Source: Bacteroidota bacterium (GTDB lineage Bacteria; Bacteroidota; Bacteroidia; Bacteroidales; FEN-979). Taken from it: a stretch of 61,244 nucleotides of DNA. Below, in pieces: positions 17,813-27,177 of this stretch. The notes under the pieces are model-generated. The model saw only the letters and a program-made list of their open reading frames with translations, had not been told where the DNA came from and did no database searches. Location: contig JAPLDF010000050.1 of NCBI GenBank assembly GCA_026391835.1, positions 1 through 61,244 on the forward strand, in the 5' to 3' direction. The translations under genes and the position numbers were made by a program. Numbering within the stretch: the first letter of the stretch is position 1; each line of letters starts with the position of its first letter.

Positions 17813-18748
17813 ATGAGCGAAAACATGGAATCCGTCCGCTGCCTTATTATTGGGTCGGGCCCTGCAGGCTACACCGCTGCAATTTATGCCGCCAGGGCAG
17901 ATCTTAAACCCTTAATATACCAGGGCATGCAGCCCGGCGGGCAGCTTACCATCACCACCGAAGTAGATAACTTCCCGGGCTATCCGAAAGGGATCACCGG
18001 GCCGGAGATGATGGAGGAATTCAAAGAACAGGCCGAACGTTTCGGCACCGAGATCCGGTTCGGCGTTGTGACCGAAGTTGATTTCTCGAACCGGCCATTT
18101 ATCGTGAAGGCCGACGATGGCAAGACCATTTCGGCCGAAACGGTCATCATTGCCACCGGGGCCTCCGCAAAATGGCTGGGCATGGAATCGGAGAAAAAAT
18201 TCATGGGAATGGGCGTTTCGGGTTGTGCCACCTGCGACGGGTTTTTCTACCGCGGCCAGGAAGTGGCCATCGTTGGCGGCGGGGATACTGCTGCCGAAGA
18301 GGCGACCTATCTTGCGAAACTCTGCAAGAAAGTTTACATGATCCATCGTCGCAGCGAATTGCGCGCGTCAAAAGCCATGCAGCACAAGGTACTCAGCACA
18401 CCAAACATTGAAATGGTGTGGGACAGCGCCCCTGAGGAAGTATTGGGCGATCAGAGCGGGGTGACTGGCGTGCGCGTGCGCAATGTGAACACAGGCGAGT
18501 CAAGAGATATCCCCGTGATGGGCTTTTTTGTAGCCATAGGACATAAACCGAATACCGAATTGTTCGCGGGTAAGCTTGAACTGGATGAGCTGGACTATAT
18601 CAAAACAAAGCCCGGAACGACCCAGACAAGTCTTGACGGCGTTTTTGCCTGCGGCGATGTGCAGGATCATCACTACCGCCAGGCTGTTACCGCAGCCGGT
18701 ACCGGGTGCATGGCTGCCATCGAGGCGGAGCGGTTCCTGTCAAATTAG
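17813..18748 (+). CDS. trxB: Thioredoxin-disulfide reductase
   Basis: A 311-residue flavoprotein that reduces thioredoxin with NADPH. The FAD-binding motif IIGSGPAGYTAAIYAARA lies near the N-terminus, the redox-active pair is in SGCATCDGFF, the NADPH motif is VGGGDTAAEEA, and the C-terminal FAD motif is GVFACGDVQD. The length is normal for the family. Start chosen at ATG 17813 on the basis of the promoter at 17787-17794. purL begins 44 bp after the stop and may be transcribed with it. Confidence 0.96.
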   Translation: MSENMESVRCLIIGSGPAGYTAAIYAARADLKPLIYQGMQPGGQLTITTEVDNFPGYPKGITGPEMMEEFKEQAERFGTEIRFGVVTEVDFSNRPFIVKADDGKTISAETVIIATGASAKWLGMESEKKFMGMGVSGCATCDGFFYRGQEVAIVGGGDTAAEEATYLAKLCKKVYMIHRRSELRASKAMQHKVLSTPNIEMVWDSAPEEVLGDQSGVTGVRVRNVNTGESRDIPVMGFFVAIGHKPNTELFAGKLELDELDYIKTKPGTTQTSLDGVFACGDVQDHHYRQAVTAAGTGCMAAIEAERFLSN

Positions 18749-18792
18749 ACGGAGTCTCGCATATTGAACAACGAATTTTGAAATCTCCCCAC

Positions 18793-21700
18793 ATGATTAC
18801 ATTTTTCAGGAATTCCGACCGGTACTATGCCGTTGAAAGCCGTGAGAAACTTGGCGGCAGTGACCTCGAAAAACTTAAATGGCTGTTCGGCGATGCACTC
18901 CTCATCGCCGAACCCGTTTTACAGGGAAAGTTCGTCGGCCCACGACGCGAAATGGTCACCCCGTGGAGTACGAATGCGGTGGAGATTACGCAGAATATGG
19001 GAATCAATGGAATAATACGCATTGAGGAATTTACGATTTACGATGTACGATTTACGAATGATGAGCAACCTGATGTATCCCCATCTTCAATCGTAAATCG
19101 TAAATCATCAATCGTAAATACTTACGATCCGATGCTCCAGCACCTCTACGAAGGCCTCAACCAGGAGATCTTCCATATCCTCCATGAACCGGATCCCATC
19201 CTTTTCATCGACGACATTGCCGCCTTCAACAGGCAGGGCGGACTGGCGCTGAGCGATGACGAGATCGGTTACCTCATCGGGCTCAGTCACAAGCTTGGTC
19301 GGAAACTCACTGACAGTGAGGTTTTTGGTTTTTCGCAGGTAAACTCCGAGCACTGTCGTCACAAGATTTTTAACGGGACGTTTATCATCGACGGCAAAGA
19401 GATGAACGATTCACTTTTTGACCTGATCAAAAAAACGGCAGCCGAACATCCGAATTTCCTGGTTTCAGCCTACAAAGACAATGTTGCGTTCGTGATGGGA
19501 CCCGGCATCGAACAGTTTGCCCCGGGCCGGCAGCATGTGGCAGATTTTTTCACCATCAAAGATATCCAGTCGGTCATCTCCCTAAAGGCGGAGACGCATA
19601 ACTTTCCTACCACCGTGGAGCCCTTTAACGGCGCAGCCACCGGTTCGGGAGGCGAGATCCGCGACCGCATGGCCGGCGGGAAAGGAAGCATCCCGATGGC
19701 CGGTACAGCCGTATACATGACCTCGTATCCAAGGCTCGATGGCGGCCGGTCGTGGGAAAAACACACCGGGCCACGAGCCTGGCTTTACAAAACCCCTGAA
19801 GAGATCCTCATCAGGGCATCGAACGGCGCCAGCGACTTTGGCAATAAATTCGGCCAGGCCCTTATCTGCGGCTCGGTGCTGACATTTGAACATGCTGATG
19901 CGGCCAGGACGTTTGGTTATGATAAAGTGATCATGCAGGCCGGCGGAATAGGTTTTGCCAAAAAAGCCGACAGCCTGAAAGATGATCCGGATGCCGGTGA
20001 GCATATTGTCGTCCTGGGTGGCGACAACTACCGCATCGGCATGGGCGGAGGAGCAGTTTCATCCGTTGCCACCGGCGAATATGGCAACGCCATCGAGCTC
20101 AATGCCGTTCAGCGGTCAAACCCCGAGATGCAGAAACGTGTGTTCAATGCCATCCGGGCCATGACGGAGATGGATGTAAACCCCATCGTCTCCATCCATG
20201 ACCACGGCGCCGGCGGCCACCTCAATGCATTGTCGGAACTTGTGGAAACCACGGGCGGCATCATCCACATGGATAAACTGCCGGTAGGGGATCCAACCCT
20301 TTCGGCCAAAGAAATTGCCAGCAACGAATCACAGGAAAGGATGGGCCTCATCCTTGCCGAAAAAGACGTCACCCTCCTCCGGGAGATTGCCGAACGCGAA
20401 CGGGCACCGGTGTATCTTGTCGGTAAGACCACCGGCGACCATCAACTCGTTTTTGAGGAGCGCGGGGGCGTCCGCCCCATCGACCTGAAACTCGCCGATT
20501 TCTTTGGAAAACCGCCAAAGACGGTTCTTCGCGATAAATCGGTTGTTGTTCAATATCCGGAAGTAACATTCGACCCGGGTATGCTCCATGCCTACCTTGA
20601 TGAGGTGCTCCAACTTGAGGCAGTTGCCTGCAAAGACTGGCTTACCAACAAGGTTGACCGTGCCGTCAGCGGGAAAATTGCCAAACAGCAGACCTGCGGC
20701 GCTATCCAACTGCCGCTTAACAATGTGGGTGTTACAGCGCTCGATTACCAGGGAGTCAGGGGCATCGCCACCTCCCTCGGTCATGCGCCCGTTGCCGCGT
20801 TGATCGATCCCGCGGCCGGATCAAGACTTGCCATCTCCAAAGCCCTTGCCAACCTGGTGTGGGCCCCGCTTACACACGGCCTCAAAGGTGTTTCACTCAG
20901 CGCCAACTGGATGTGGCCATGCCGGAACCCGGGCGAGGATGCCCGCCTTTACAGCGCGGTGAAGGCCGTGAGCGATTTTGCCATTGCCCTTGGCATCAAC
21001 ATCCCCACAGGCAAAGATTCACTTTCAATGACCCAGAAATATCCCGGCGGAACGGTGGTTTACGCACCGGGAACCGTGATCATTTCGGCGGTAGGAGAGG
21101 TTTCGGATGTGAAAAAAACAGTCAGCCCGGACCTGGTGCCCGATGTTGATACCACCTTGTATTATATTCCTTTTTCCGGCTGTGACTTTGAACTGGGAGG
21201 AAGCAGTTTTGCCCAGGCCCTGGGCCAGCTGGGAGATAAAACTCCTGATGTGACCGATGCTGCCTGCTTTGCCGCTGTTTTTGAAGCGATGCAGGAATTG
21301 ATCGCTAAAGGCTTGATCCTTGCCGGGCATGATGTTGCTGCCGGGGGACTCATCACCACGCTGCTTGAAATGACCTTCCCTGTCGAAAACACCGGCCTTG
21401 ACCTTGACCTCGGCGGGCTGACGCCTGCAAATAGTTCCCAATCCAGCGCAACTGACCTTACAAAGGTGCTGTTCAGCGAAAAACCTGGCATAGTGATCCA
21501 GGTCAGAAACAGCCCTGAAGTTCAAAATTCAGCATTCGATATTCAATATTCGATATTCAAAAAAATCAACGCCATCCCCATCGGTTCACCAACCCGCGAA
21601 CGCTCCCTGCGAATAACCTTCCGGGATAAGCCCTGCCTGTTTGACATCGACACCCTCCGCGATACCTGGTTCAGGACCTCTTACCTGCTTGACAGGCGGC

Positions 21701-22596
21701 AGTCGGGCGAAACGCTTGCCCTGCAGCGGTTCAGAAACTACAAAGTACAACCCCTACGGTTCAATTTCCCGGAATGCTTTACGGGAGCAGCTGCGCAATA
21801 CGGGATTGATCCGAACAGGAGAAAGCCGTCAGGTGTAAAAGCTGCCATCATCCGTGAAAAGGGGGTGAACCGCGACCGCGACATGGCCTGGGCACTTTAT
21901 CTAGCCGGGTTTGATGTTAAGGACATTCACATGACCGACCTGATCGCGGGGCGAGAAAACCTGGAAGATGTCAACCTGATCGCCTTTGTGGGCGGGTTTT
22001 CCAATTCCGACGTGCTTGGCTCGGCAAAAGGCTGGGCCGGGGCATTCCTGTTCAACGAACGGGCTAAGGCTGCCCTCGACAACTTTTTTAAACGGGATGA
22101 CACCCTGAGCCTGGGCGTCTGCAATGGCTGCCAGCTGATGGTGGAACTCGGGCTGATCTACCCCGGTCACGAAAATCAACCACGGATGACGTGGAATGAT
22201 TCGCACAAGTATGAATGCGCCTTTGTCGGTGTCGACATCCTTGAGAACCATTCGGTGATGCTGAAATCCCTTGCCGGGTCGAAACTCGGCATCTGGGTTG
22301 CCCATGGAGAGGGCAAGTTCAACTTCACCGGGCCGGAGGAGCAGTATCACATTCCAGCGAAATTCAGTTACCATGATTATCCGGGGAATCCCAACGGCTC
22401 GCATTTCGATGCCGCTTGCATCGCCTCCGCCGATGGAAGGCACCTGGCCATCATGCCCCATCTCGAAGATTCGGTTCTTCCATGGCAATGGGCCAACTAC
22501 CCCCGCGACCGCGCGAACGATGAGGTCACCCCCTGGATCGAAGCGTTTGTCAATGCGAAAAAATGGATAGAACAAAAATTAAAAATTAAAAATTAA
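18793..22596 (+). CDS. purL: Phosphoribosylformylglycinamidine synthase, carrying an in-frame repeat insertion
   Basis: A large single-chain PurL (1267 residues) that makes FGAM from FGAR, glutamine and ATP in purine synthesis. Seen are the N-terminal domain, the two AIR-synthase-like halves (DHGAGGHLNAL and related motifs), and a C-terminal glutamine amidotransferase (GVCNGCQLM with the nucleophile Cys; HGEGKF). Start at ATG 18793 (MITFFRN); a longer frame upstream overlaps trxB and is not credible. Residues about 80-109 are encoded by an inverted heptamer-repeat element (19030-19119) placed between RIEEF and YDPMLQ, where relatives have a short link. A second repeat-like stretch codes for residues about 910-924, and the last residues (KLKIKN) and stop come from an AAAAATT array. 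All key motifs remain intact, so it is probably functional. Confidence 0.95.
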   Translation: MITFFRNSDRYYAVESREKLGGSDLEKLKWLFGDALLIAEPVLQGKFVGPRREMVTPWSTNAVEITQNMGINGIIRIEEFTIYDVRFTNDEQPDVSPSSIVNRKSSIVNTYDPMLQHLYEGLNQEIFHILHEPDPILFIDDIAAFNRQGGLALSDDEIGYLIGLSHKLGRKLTDSEVFGFSQVNSEHCRHKIFNGTFIIDGKEMNDSLFDLIKKTAAEHPNFLVSAYKDNVAFVMGPGIEQFAPGRQHVADFFTIKDIQSVISLKAETHNFPTTVEPFNGAATGSGGEIRDRMAGGKGSIPMAGTAVYMTSYPRLDGGRSWEKHTGPRAWLYKTPEEILIRASNGASDFGNKFGQALICGSVLTFEHADAARTFGYDKVIMQAGGIGFAKKADSLKDDPDAGEHIVVLGGDNYRIGMGGGAVSSVATGEYGNAIELNAVQRSNPEMQKRVFNAIRAMTEMDVNPIVSIHDHGAGGHLNALSELVETTGGIIHMDKLPVGDPTLSAKEIASNESQERMGLILAEKDVTLLREIAERERAPVYLVGKTTGDHQLVFEERGGVRPIDLKLADFFGKPPKTVLRDKSVVVQYPEVTFDPGMLHAYLDEVLQLEAVACKDWLTNKVDRAVSGKIAKQQTCGAIQLPLNNVGVTALDYQGVRGIATSLGHAPVAALIDPAAGSRLAISKALANLVWAPLTHGLKGVSLSANWMWPCRNPGEDARLYSAVKAVSDFAIALGINIPTGKDSLSMTQKYPGGTVVYAPGTVIISAVGEVSDVKKTVSPDLVPDVDTTLYYIPFSGCDFELGGSSFAQALGQLGDKTPDVTDAACFAAVFEAMQELIAKGLILAGHDVAAGGLITTLLEMTFPVENTGLDLDLGGLTPANSSQSSATDLTKVLFSEKPGIVIQVRNSPEVQNSAFDIQYSIFKKINAIPIGSPTRERSLRITFRDKPCLFDIDTLRDTWFRTSYLLDRRQSGETLALQRFRNYKVQPLRFNFPECFTGAAAQYGIDPNRRKPSGVKAAIIREKGVNRDRDMAWALYLAGFDVKDIHMTDLIAGRENLEDVNLIAFVGGFSNSDVLGSAKGWAGAFLFNERAKAALDNFFKRDDTLSLGVCNGCQLMVELGLIYPGHENQPRMTWNDSHKYECAFVGVDILENHSVMLKSLAGSKLGIWVAHGEGKFNFTGPEEQYHIPAKFSYHDYPGNPNGSHFDAACIASADGRHLAIMPHLEDSVLPWQWANYPRDRANDEVTPWIEAFVNAKKWIEQKLKIKN
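19030..19119. repeat. Inverted heptamer-repeat element inside purL
   Basis: The left arm (19030-19056) is built of TTTACGA units and the right arm (19089-19119) of their complement TCGTAAA, separated by about 32 bp, so the transcript can fold into a long hairpin. The span is 90 bp, exactly 30 codons, and the frame is open throughout. The same heptamer occurs in intergenic places near 29590, 35040, 36480 and 38580. Confidence 0.85.
21521..21564. repeat. ATTCGAT-type heptamer repeat inside purL
   Basis: Successive units of the ATTCGAT/ATTCAAT type with a 7-bp period lie in frame in the second half of purL. The same unit is found between sdhA and sdhB at 47006-47047. Confidence 0.65.
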
Positions 22597-22601
22597 AAAT
22601 T
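22574..22601. repeat. AAAAATT heptamer array at the end of purL
   Basis: Four exact AAAAATT units. The purL stop codon (22594-22596) lies inside the array, so the last residues of PurL are encoded by it. Confidence 0.85.
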
Positions 22602-22605
22602 ACAT

Positions 22606-22669
22606 GTCCGCTCGTCCGCTCGTCCGCTCGTCCGCCTGTCCGCTCGTCCGCCTGTCCGCTCGTCCGCTC
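22606..22669. repeat. GTCCGCTC/GTCCGCCT octamer array, eight units
   Basis: Eight successive 8-bp units, GTCCGCTC with two GTCCGCCT variants, between purL and the SDR gene. Related arrays lie at 38633-38672 and, in reverse orientation, at 39506-39577. Confidence 0.9.
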
Positions 22670-22702
22670 GTTACAATGTTACCCCTTAACAACTAACTTA
22701 TT

Positions 22703-23461
22703 ATGACCAAAATCATCTTCATCACCGGCGCCACCGCCGGATTTGGCAAGGCAATCGCCCGGAAATTCGCAGCCGGCGGGCATAACCTCATCATTACCGG
22801 GCGCCGGAAAGTGTTGCTGGATGAGCTTGCAAAGGAACTGATCATTGCGTACAACATCGAGGTTCTGCCCCTTTGTTTCGATGTCAGGAAATTGAAGGAA
22901 GTTGAAGAAGCAGTCACTGCCCTGCCCGACAAGTGGAAACTCATCGATGTCCTGGTGAACAATGCCGGGCTTGCCGTAGGGCTCAACCCCATCCACGAGG
23001 GACTTGTTGATGACTGGGAACGCATGATTGATACCAATGTCAAGGGATTGCTTTACATGACCCGCTTTGTCTCCCCGCTGATGGTGACCCGAAAACAAGG
23101 TCACATCATCAACATCGGGTCGATCGCGGGCAGGGAGGTTTACCCGATGGGCAATGTGTATTGCGGTTCTAAATTTGCGGTGGATGCCATTTCGAAAGGT
23201 ACCCGGATCGACCTCGTTTCGCATAATATCAAGGTTACCCAGATTGCCCCCGGCGCGGCGGAAACTGAATTTTCGCTGGTGCGCTTCAAGGGAGATAAAG
23301 ATCGTGCTGATAATGTTTACAGGGGCTTTCAGCCGTTGAAGGCGGAAGATGTGGCCGATGCTGTTTTTTATGTGACAACGCTTCCCGCCCATGTAAACAT
23401 CAACGACATGGTGCTGATGCCTGTGGCACAGGCAAGTGCGGTGACAATTTTCAAAGGATAA
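22703..23461 (+). CDS. ydfG: Short-chain dehydrogenase, YdfG-type (NADP-dependent hydroxy acid dehydrogenase)
   Basis: A 252-residue classical SDR. Cofactor motif TGATAGFGKAIA at the N-terminus, NNAGLAVGL, the catalytic Ser in INIGSIAGREVYP and the YxxxK pair in YCGSKFAV. The sequence around these motifs resembles YdfG, which oxidises L-allo-threonine, serine and 3-hydroxy acids with NADP. Substrate cannot be fixed from sequence alone. The two acyl-CoA synthetase genes follow on the same strand. Confidence 0.8.
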   Translation: MTKIIFITGATAGFGKAIARKFAAGGHNLIITGRRKVLLDELAKELIIAYNIEVLPLCFDVRKLKEVEEAVTALPDKWKLIDVLVNNAGLAVGLNPIHEGLVDDWERMIDTNVKGLLYMTRFVSPLMVTRKQGHIINIGSIAGREVYPMGNVYCGSKFAVDAISKGTRIDLVSHNIKVTQIAPGAAETEFSLVRFKGDKDRADNVYRGFQPLKAEDVADAVFYVTTLPAHVNINDMVLMPVAQASAVTIFKG

Positions 23462-23555
23462 TTCCTTCCTGCAGTCCCGGGGTTTTGTGACCTTGAGACT
23501 TTTTTATATCATTGCACCAAAATTCTGATTTAATATCCGTTTAAACTCATGCATA

Positions 23556-25322
23556 ATGGAAGTTACCCGCATTTTTGATTTGTTACCCTATCACGAGTTA
23601 AAGTTCAAACCCAAAGATGATGTTGTTGCTTCCAAGGAGAACGGGTCCTGGGCGAAATACAGCATCAAACAGTACCGTGAGATCGTCGACAACATCAGCT
23701 ACGGATTTCTTGCGCTGGGCGTAAACCCGGGAGATAAAATCGCCCAGATCAGCTCAAACCGGGCGGAGTGGAATTTTGTCGACATGGCCATCCTGCAGGT
23801 CGGGGCCGTTCATGTTCCCATCTATCCGACCATCAGCGAATCAGATTACAAATATATCCTCAGCCATGCCGAGGTGTCTTATATTTTCATTTCCGGCCAG
23901 GATCTGTTGCGCAAAATAGAGCATATTCTTCCCGAAATGACCAATGTCAGGGGAGTGTTCACCTATAAGGACCACCATGAGCACAAGCATCTTAACGACC
24001 TGATGGACCTTGGGAAACTGAATGCCGACAAGGCCCTGCTCGAAGCCCGGAAAGCTGCAATAAAACCGGATGACATGGCAACCATCATCTACACATCCGG
24101 TACCACCGGAAACCCCAAAGGGGTGATGCTGAGCCATCACAACATCATTTCTGATTTCATGGCATGTGCCTATATTCCGCCATTCGGCGAAGAGGCAAAA
24201 GCTGTGAGCTACCTGCCCTTGTGCCATGTATATGAGCGGATGCTCAATTACCTCTATCACTATCTTGGATTCTCAATATATTACGCTGAAAACCTCGGGA
24301 CCATCACCGACAACATGAAGGAGGTGAAACCTGATATTTTGTCCACGGTGCCCCGGCTGCTCGAGAAGATTTATGATAAACTATTCTCCACCGGGCATAA
24401 ACTTACCGGGGCCAAACGGTGGATCTTTTTCTGGGCCCTCCATCTTGCGCTGAGGTATGAAGATAAAGGCGCCAACGGCTGGTTTTATGAACTGAAGCGT
24501 AGGCTCTACGACAAGCTGGTCTATACAAAATGGCGCGACGCACTTGGCGGAAAGCACCTGCTGGTCATATCGGGCGGCGCCGCACTGCAGCCCAGGCTGG
24601 CAAGGATGTTCACCTGTGCCGGCATCAGTGTTCTGGAGGGATATGGACTGACCGAGACCTCACCGGTCATTGCGGTGAACGACCTCACCGAAAACGGGAT
24701 GAAGTTCGGAACCGTGGGCCGGGTCATAAAAGGCGTCGGGGTTAAAATTGCAGACGATGGAGAAATTTTGTGCAAGGGGGAGAATGTGATGCTGGGTTAT
24801 TTCAAGGAGCCTGAAATGACGCGTATTGCGATCGAACCCGACGGATGGTTTCATACCGGCGACCTGGGGCGTATTGAACCCGAGGGCCATTTGAAAATCA
24901 CCGGCCGGAAAAAAGAGCTCTTCAAGACATCCTTTGGCAAGTACGTAAGTCCCCAGCCCATAGAAGATACCTTCAAGGAGTCGCTGTTTATCGACCAGCT
25001 TGTTGTGGTGGGTGAGAACCAGAAGTTTGCCGCCGCCCTCATCGTTCCCGACTTCACCTTCCTCAAATCCTATTGCACCGTTAAGGAGATTCCATACACC
25101 ACGAATGCGGAGATGATCCTCCTCCCGCGCATCAGGAAACGGTTTCAGACCGAAGTGGTCAAATACAACAAATGTTTTGGCGATACCGAAAAAATCAAAA
25201 GCTGGGATCTTCTCGACACGGAATGGACCTTTGAAACAGGGGAGATCACCCCGACCATGAAGCTGAAGCGGAACATCATTGCCCAAAAATATGAAGATAA
25301 GATAGCAAAGCTCTTCGAATAA
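23556..25322 (+). CDS. Long-chain acyl-CoA synthetase (AMP-forming), first of a tandem pair
   Basis: A 588-residue ANL-superfamily enzyme that activates fatty acids to acyl-CoA through an acyl-adenylate. Seen are the P-loop-like TIIYTSGTTGNPKGVMLSHHN region, GYGLTETSPV, DGWFHTGDLG and the hinge GRKKELFKTSFGKYVSP with the C-terminal domain. Residue order and length match the FAA1/FadD15 group common in Bacteroidota. No signal peptide; probably cytoplasmic or membrane associated. The next gene is a paralogue starting 56 bp downstream. Confidence 0.92.
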   Translation: MEVTRIFDLLPYHELKFKPKDDVVASKENGSWAKYSIKQYREIVDNISYGFLALGVNPGDKIAQISSNRAEWNFVDMAILQVGAVHVPIYPTISESDYKYILSHAEVSYIFISGQDLLRKIEHILPEMTNVRGVFTYKDHHEHKHLNDLMDLGKLNADKALLEARKAAIKPDDMATIIYTSGTTGNPKGVMLSHHNIISDFMACAYIPPFGEEAKAVSYLPLCHVYERMLNYLYHYLGFSIYYAENLGTITDNMKEVKPDILSTVPRLLEKIYDKLFSTGHKLTGAKRWIFFWALHLALRYEDKGANGWFYELKRRLYDKLVYTKWRDALGGKHLLVISGGAALQPRLARMFTCAGISVLEGYGLTETSPVIAVNDLTENGMKFGTVGRVIKGVGVKIADDGEILCKGENVMLGYFKEPEMTRIAIEPDGWFHTGDLGRIEPEGHLKITGRKKELFKTSFGKYVSPQPIEDTFKESLFIDQLVVVGENQKFAAALIVPDFTFLKSYCTVKEIPYTTNAEMILLPRIRKRFQTEVVKYNKCFGDTEKIKSWDLLDTEWTFETGEITPTMKLKRNIIAQKYEDKIAKLFE

Positions 25323-25378
25323 TTTTTTGAAATGGTTATCATTGTGCATAAACAATAGTTTTTAAATGTTTGGATGAC

Positions 25379-27175
25379 ATGAAGCAAATCACCCGGATTT
25401 TCGATCTCCTGGAATTATATAAAGATGAATATCGTTCCATCAGCGACCTGTTCAATATCAAGCGGGACGGGGCCTGGGTGCATTTTTCCGCCAGTGATTA
25501 TGTAACCGTCAGCAATCTTTTCAGCCTGGGGCTGCTTTCGATGGGATTTAAAAAAGGGCATCGGATTGCAACAGTCATGAACAACTGTCCCGAATGGAAT
25601 TTCATCGACATGGGCATCCTCCAGGTCGGTGCCGTGCAGGTGCCGGTCTATCCCACGATCAGCGAGGAAAATTACCGTTACATCTTCAATGACTCCGAGG
25701 TTGAAAACCTCATTTTTTCCGACCAGGAGATTTATGAAAGGATCAGGAAGGTGATTCCCGGGATCGCAGGGCTGAAGGGCGTATTTTCCATTGAACCCAT
25801 CGAAGGCATCCGCAACTGGAAGGAGATCCTTGAATTGGGAGCACATCACCCCGATCCGGCGGAACTTGATGCGATCAAAGCATCCATCATGCCGGGCGAC
25901 CTCGCCACCATTATTTATACTTCGGGCACCACCGGCCGGCCAAAAGGTGTCATGTCGTCGCACAACAATTTTGTTACCAACTACAAGGCCCTGGGCGAGA
26001 TTCCGCCGCTTAAGATGCACGACAGGGTGGTGAGTTTTTTGCCGCTTTGCCATGTGTACGAGCGCACTGCCGGGTACGTGTACCAGTCTTTCGGGGTTTC
26101 CGTTTTTTATGTTCAGAACATCGATGAACTTGGCGATTATATCCGGGAGGTGAAGCCCCATGGCTTTGCATCCGTTCCCAGGGTGTTCGAAAAGATTTAC
26201 AACAAGATCGTTTCGAAAGGGCGCAAGTTGCCGCTCCCAATGAAGGTGCTGTTCTTCTGGGCGCTGCGCCAGGGACACAAATTTGAGCTCGGTCACGCGC
26301 GCGGCCCGGTTTACGACGTCAAGTTGTTCATAGCAAACCTCCTGGTGTTTCGCAAATGGCGCGCAGCACTGGGTGGAGAATTGAAGTTCATCGTCTCGGG
26401 AAGTGCATCCCTGCATCCGAGGCTGGCGCGCATTTTCTGGGCGGCAAAAATCCCGGTCCTTGAAGCGTACGGCCTTACCGAAACATCGCCGGGCGTGACC
26501 TGCTACAGGTTCGAACCCGGTGGCATGAAATTCGGGACGGTGGGCCCCCTCCTGAGCGGCAATCAAATGAAAATTGCCGACGACGGTGAGATCCTCTGCA
26601 AAGGGCCCAACATCATGATGGGATACCTGAACCGGCCCGAAAAGACAGCCGAGGTGATCGATGCCGAGGGGTGGTTCCATACCGGTGATATCGGGGTGAT
26701 TGAAGATGGCAAATTCCTGAAGATCACCGACCGGAAAAAGGAGATCTTTAAAACCTCAGGGGGTAAATTTATTGCCCCGCAGCCCATCGAGCAACGGATC
26801 AAGGAGTCGCCTTTTATCGAGCACATCATGGTGGTCGGGGAGAACCGCAATTACCCGGCGGCGTTGATCATCCCCAATTTTGAACACCTTAAAAACTGGT
26901 GCGAGGTAAAAAACATCGAGTTCGGATCGCGTGAAAAGGCGGTGAACAACCCGGTCATCATCCGCAGGATCCGCCGGGACGTTGAATGGTTCAACCAGGA
27001 CCTCGACAAGACGGATAAAATTAAGAAAATCAGGTTACTCGATGCTGAATGGACCACCGAGTCGGGCGAAATCTCCCCCACACTCAAACTCCGGCGTAAG
27101 TTCATCGTTGAGAAATACAGCAGGATCATCGAGGAGACCTACCGTTCGGCCGAATACAACTACAGGGTCGAATAG
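25379..27175 (+). CDS. Long-chain acyl-CoA synthetase (AMP-forming), second of a tandem pair
   Basis: A 598-residue paralogue of the preceding gene, with TIIYTSGTTGRPKGVMSSHNN, AYGLTETSPG, GWFHTGDIG and DRKKEIFKTSGGKFIAP. Start placed at ATG 25379 (MKQITRIFDLLE), which aligns with MEVTRIFDLLP of the first copy; the TTG three codons earlier is less likely. The two share domain order throughout but differ at many positions, so the duplication is old and substrate range may have split. Its stop lies 2 bp from the stop of the convergent holA gene. Confidence 0.92.
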   Translation: MKQITRIFDLLELYKDEYRSISDLFNIKRDGAWVHFSASDYVTVSNLFSLGLLSMGFKKGHRIATVMNNCPEWNFIDMGILQVGAVQVPVYPTISEENYRYIFNDSEVENLIFSDQEIYERIRKVIPGIAGLKGVFSIEPIEGIRNWKEILELGAHHPDPAELDAIKASIMPGDLATIIYTSGTTGRPKGVMSSHNNFVTNYKALGEIPPLKMHDRVVSFLPLCHVYERTAGYVYQSFGVSVFYVQNIDELGDYIREVKPHGFASVPRVFEKIYNKIVSKGRKLPLPMKVLFFWALRQGHKFELGHARGPVYDVKLFIANLLVFRKWRAALGGELKFIVSGSASLHPRLARIFWAAKIPVLEAYGLTETSPGVTCYRFEPGGMKFGTVGPLLSGNQMKIADDGEILCKGPNIMMGYLNRPEKTAEVIDAEGWFHTGDIGVIEDGKFLKITDRKKEIFKTSGGKFIAPQPIEQRIKESPFIEHIMVVGENRNYPAALIIPNFEHLKNWCEVKNIEFGSREKAVNNPVIIRRIRRDVEWFNQDLDKTDKIKKIRLLDAEWTTESGEISPTLKLRRKFIVEKYSRIIEETYRSAEYNYRVE

Positions 27176-27177
27176 CC

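Noticed and set aside
18706-18792. Longer purL start overlapping trxB
   Set aside because: Family alignment begins at MITFFRN; the upstream residues are read from trxB in another frame.
22679-23392. Minus-strand frame of 237 residues
   Set aside because: Opposite strand of the SDR gene; no recognisable motif.
25415-26680. Minus-strand frame of 421 residues
   Set aside because: It lies fully opposite the second acyl-CoA synthetase, whose motifs are clear, and its translation shows no domain.
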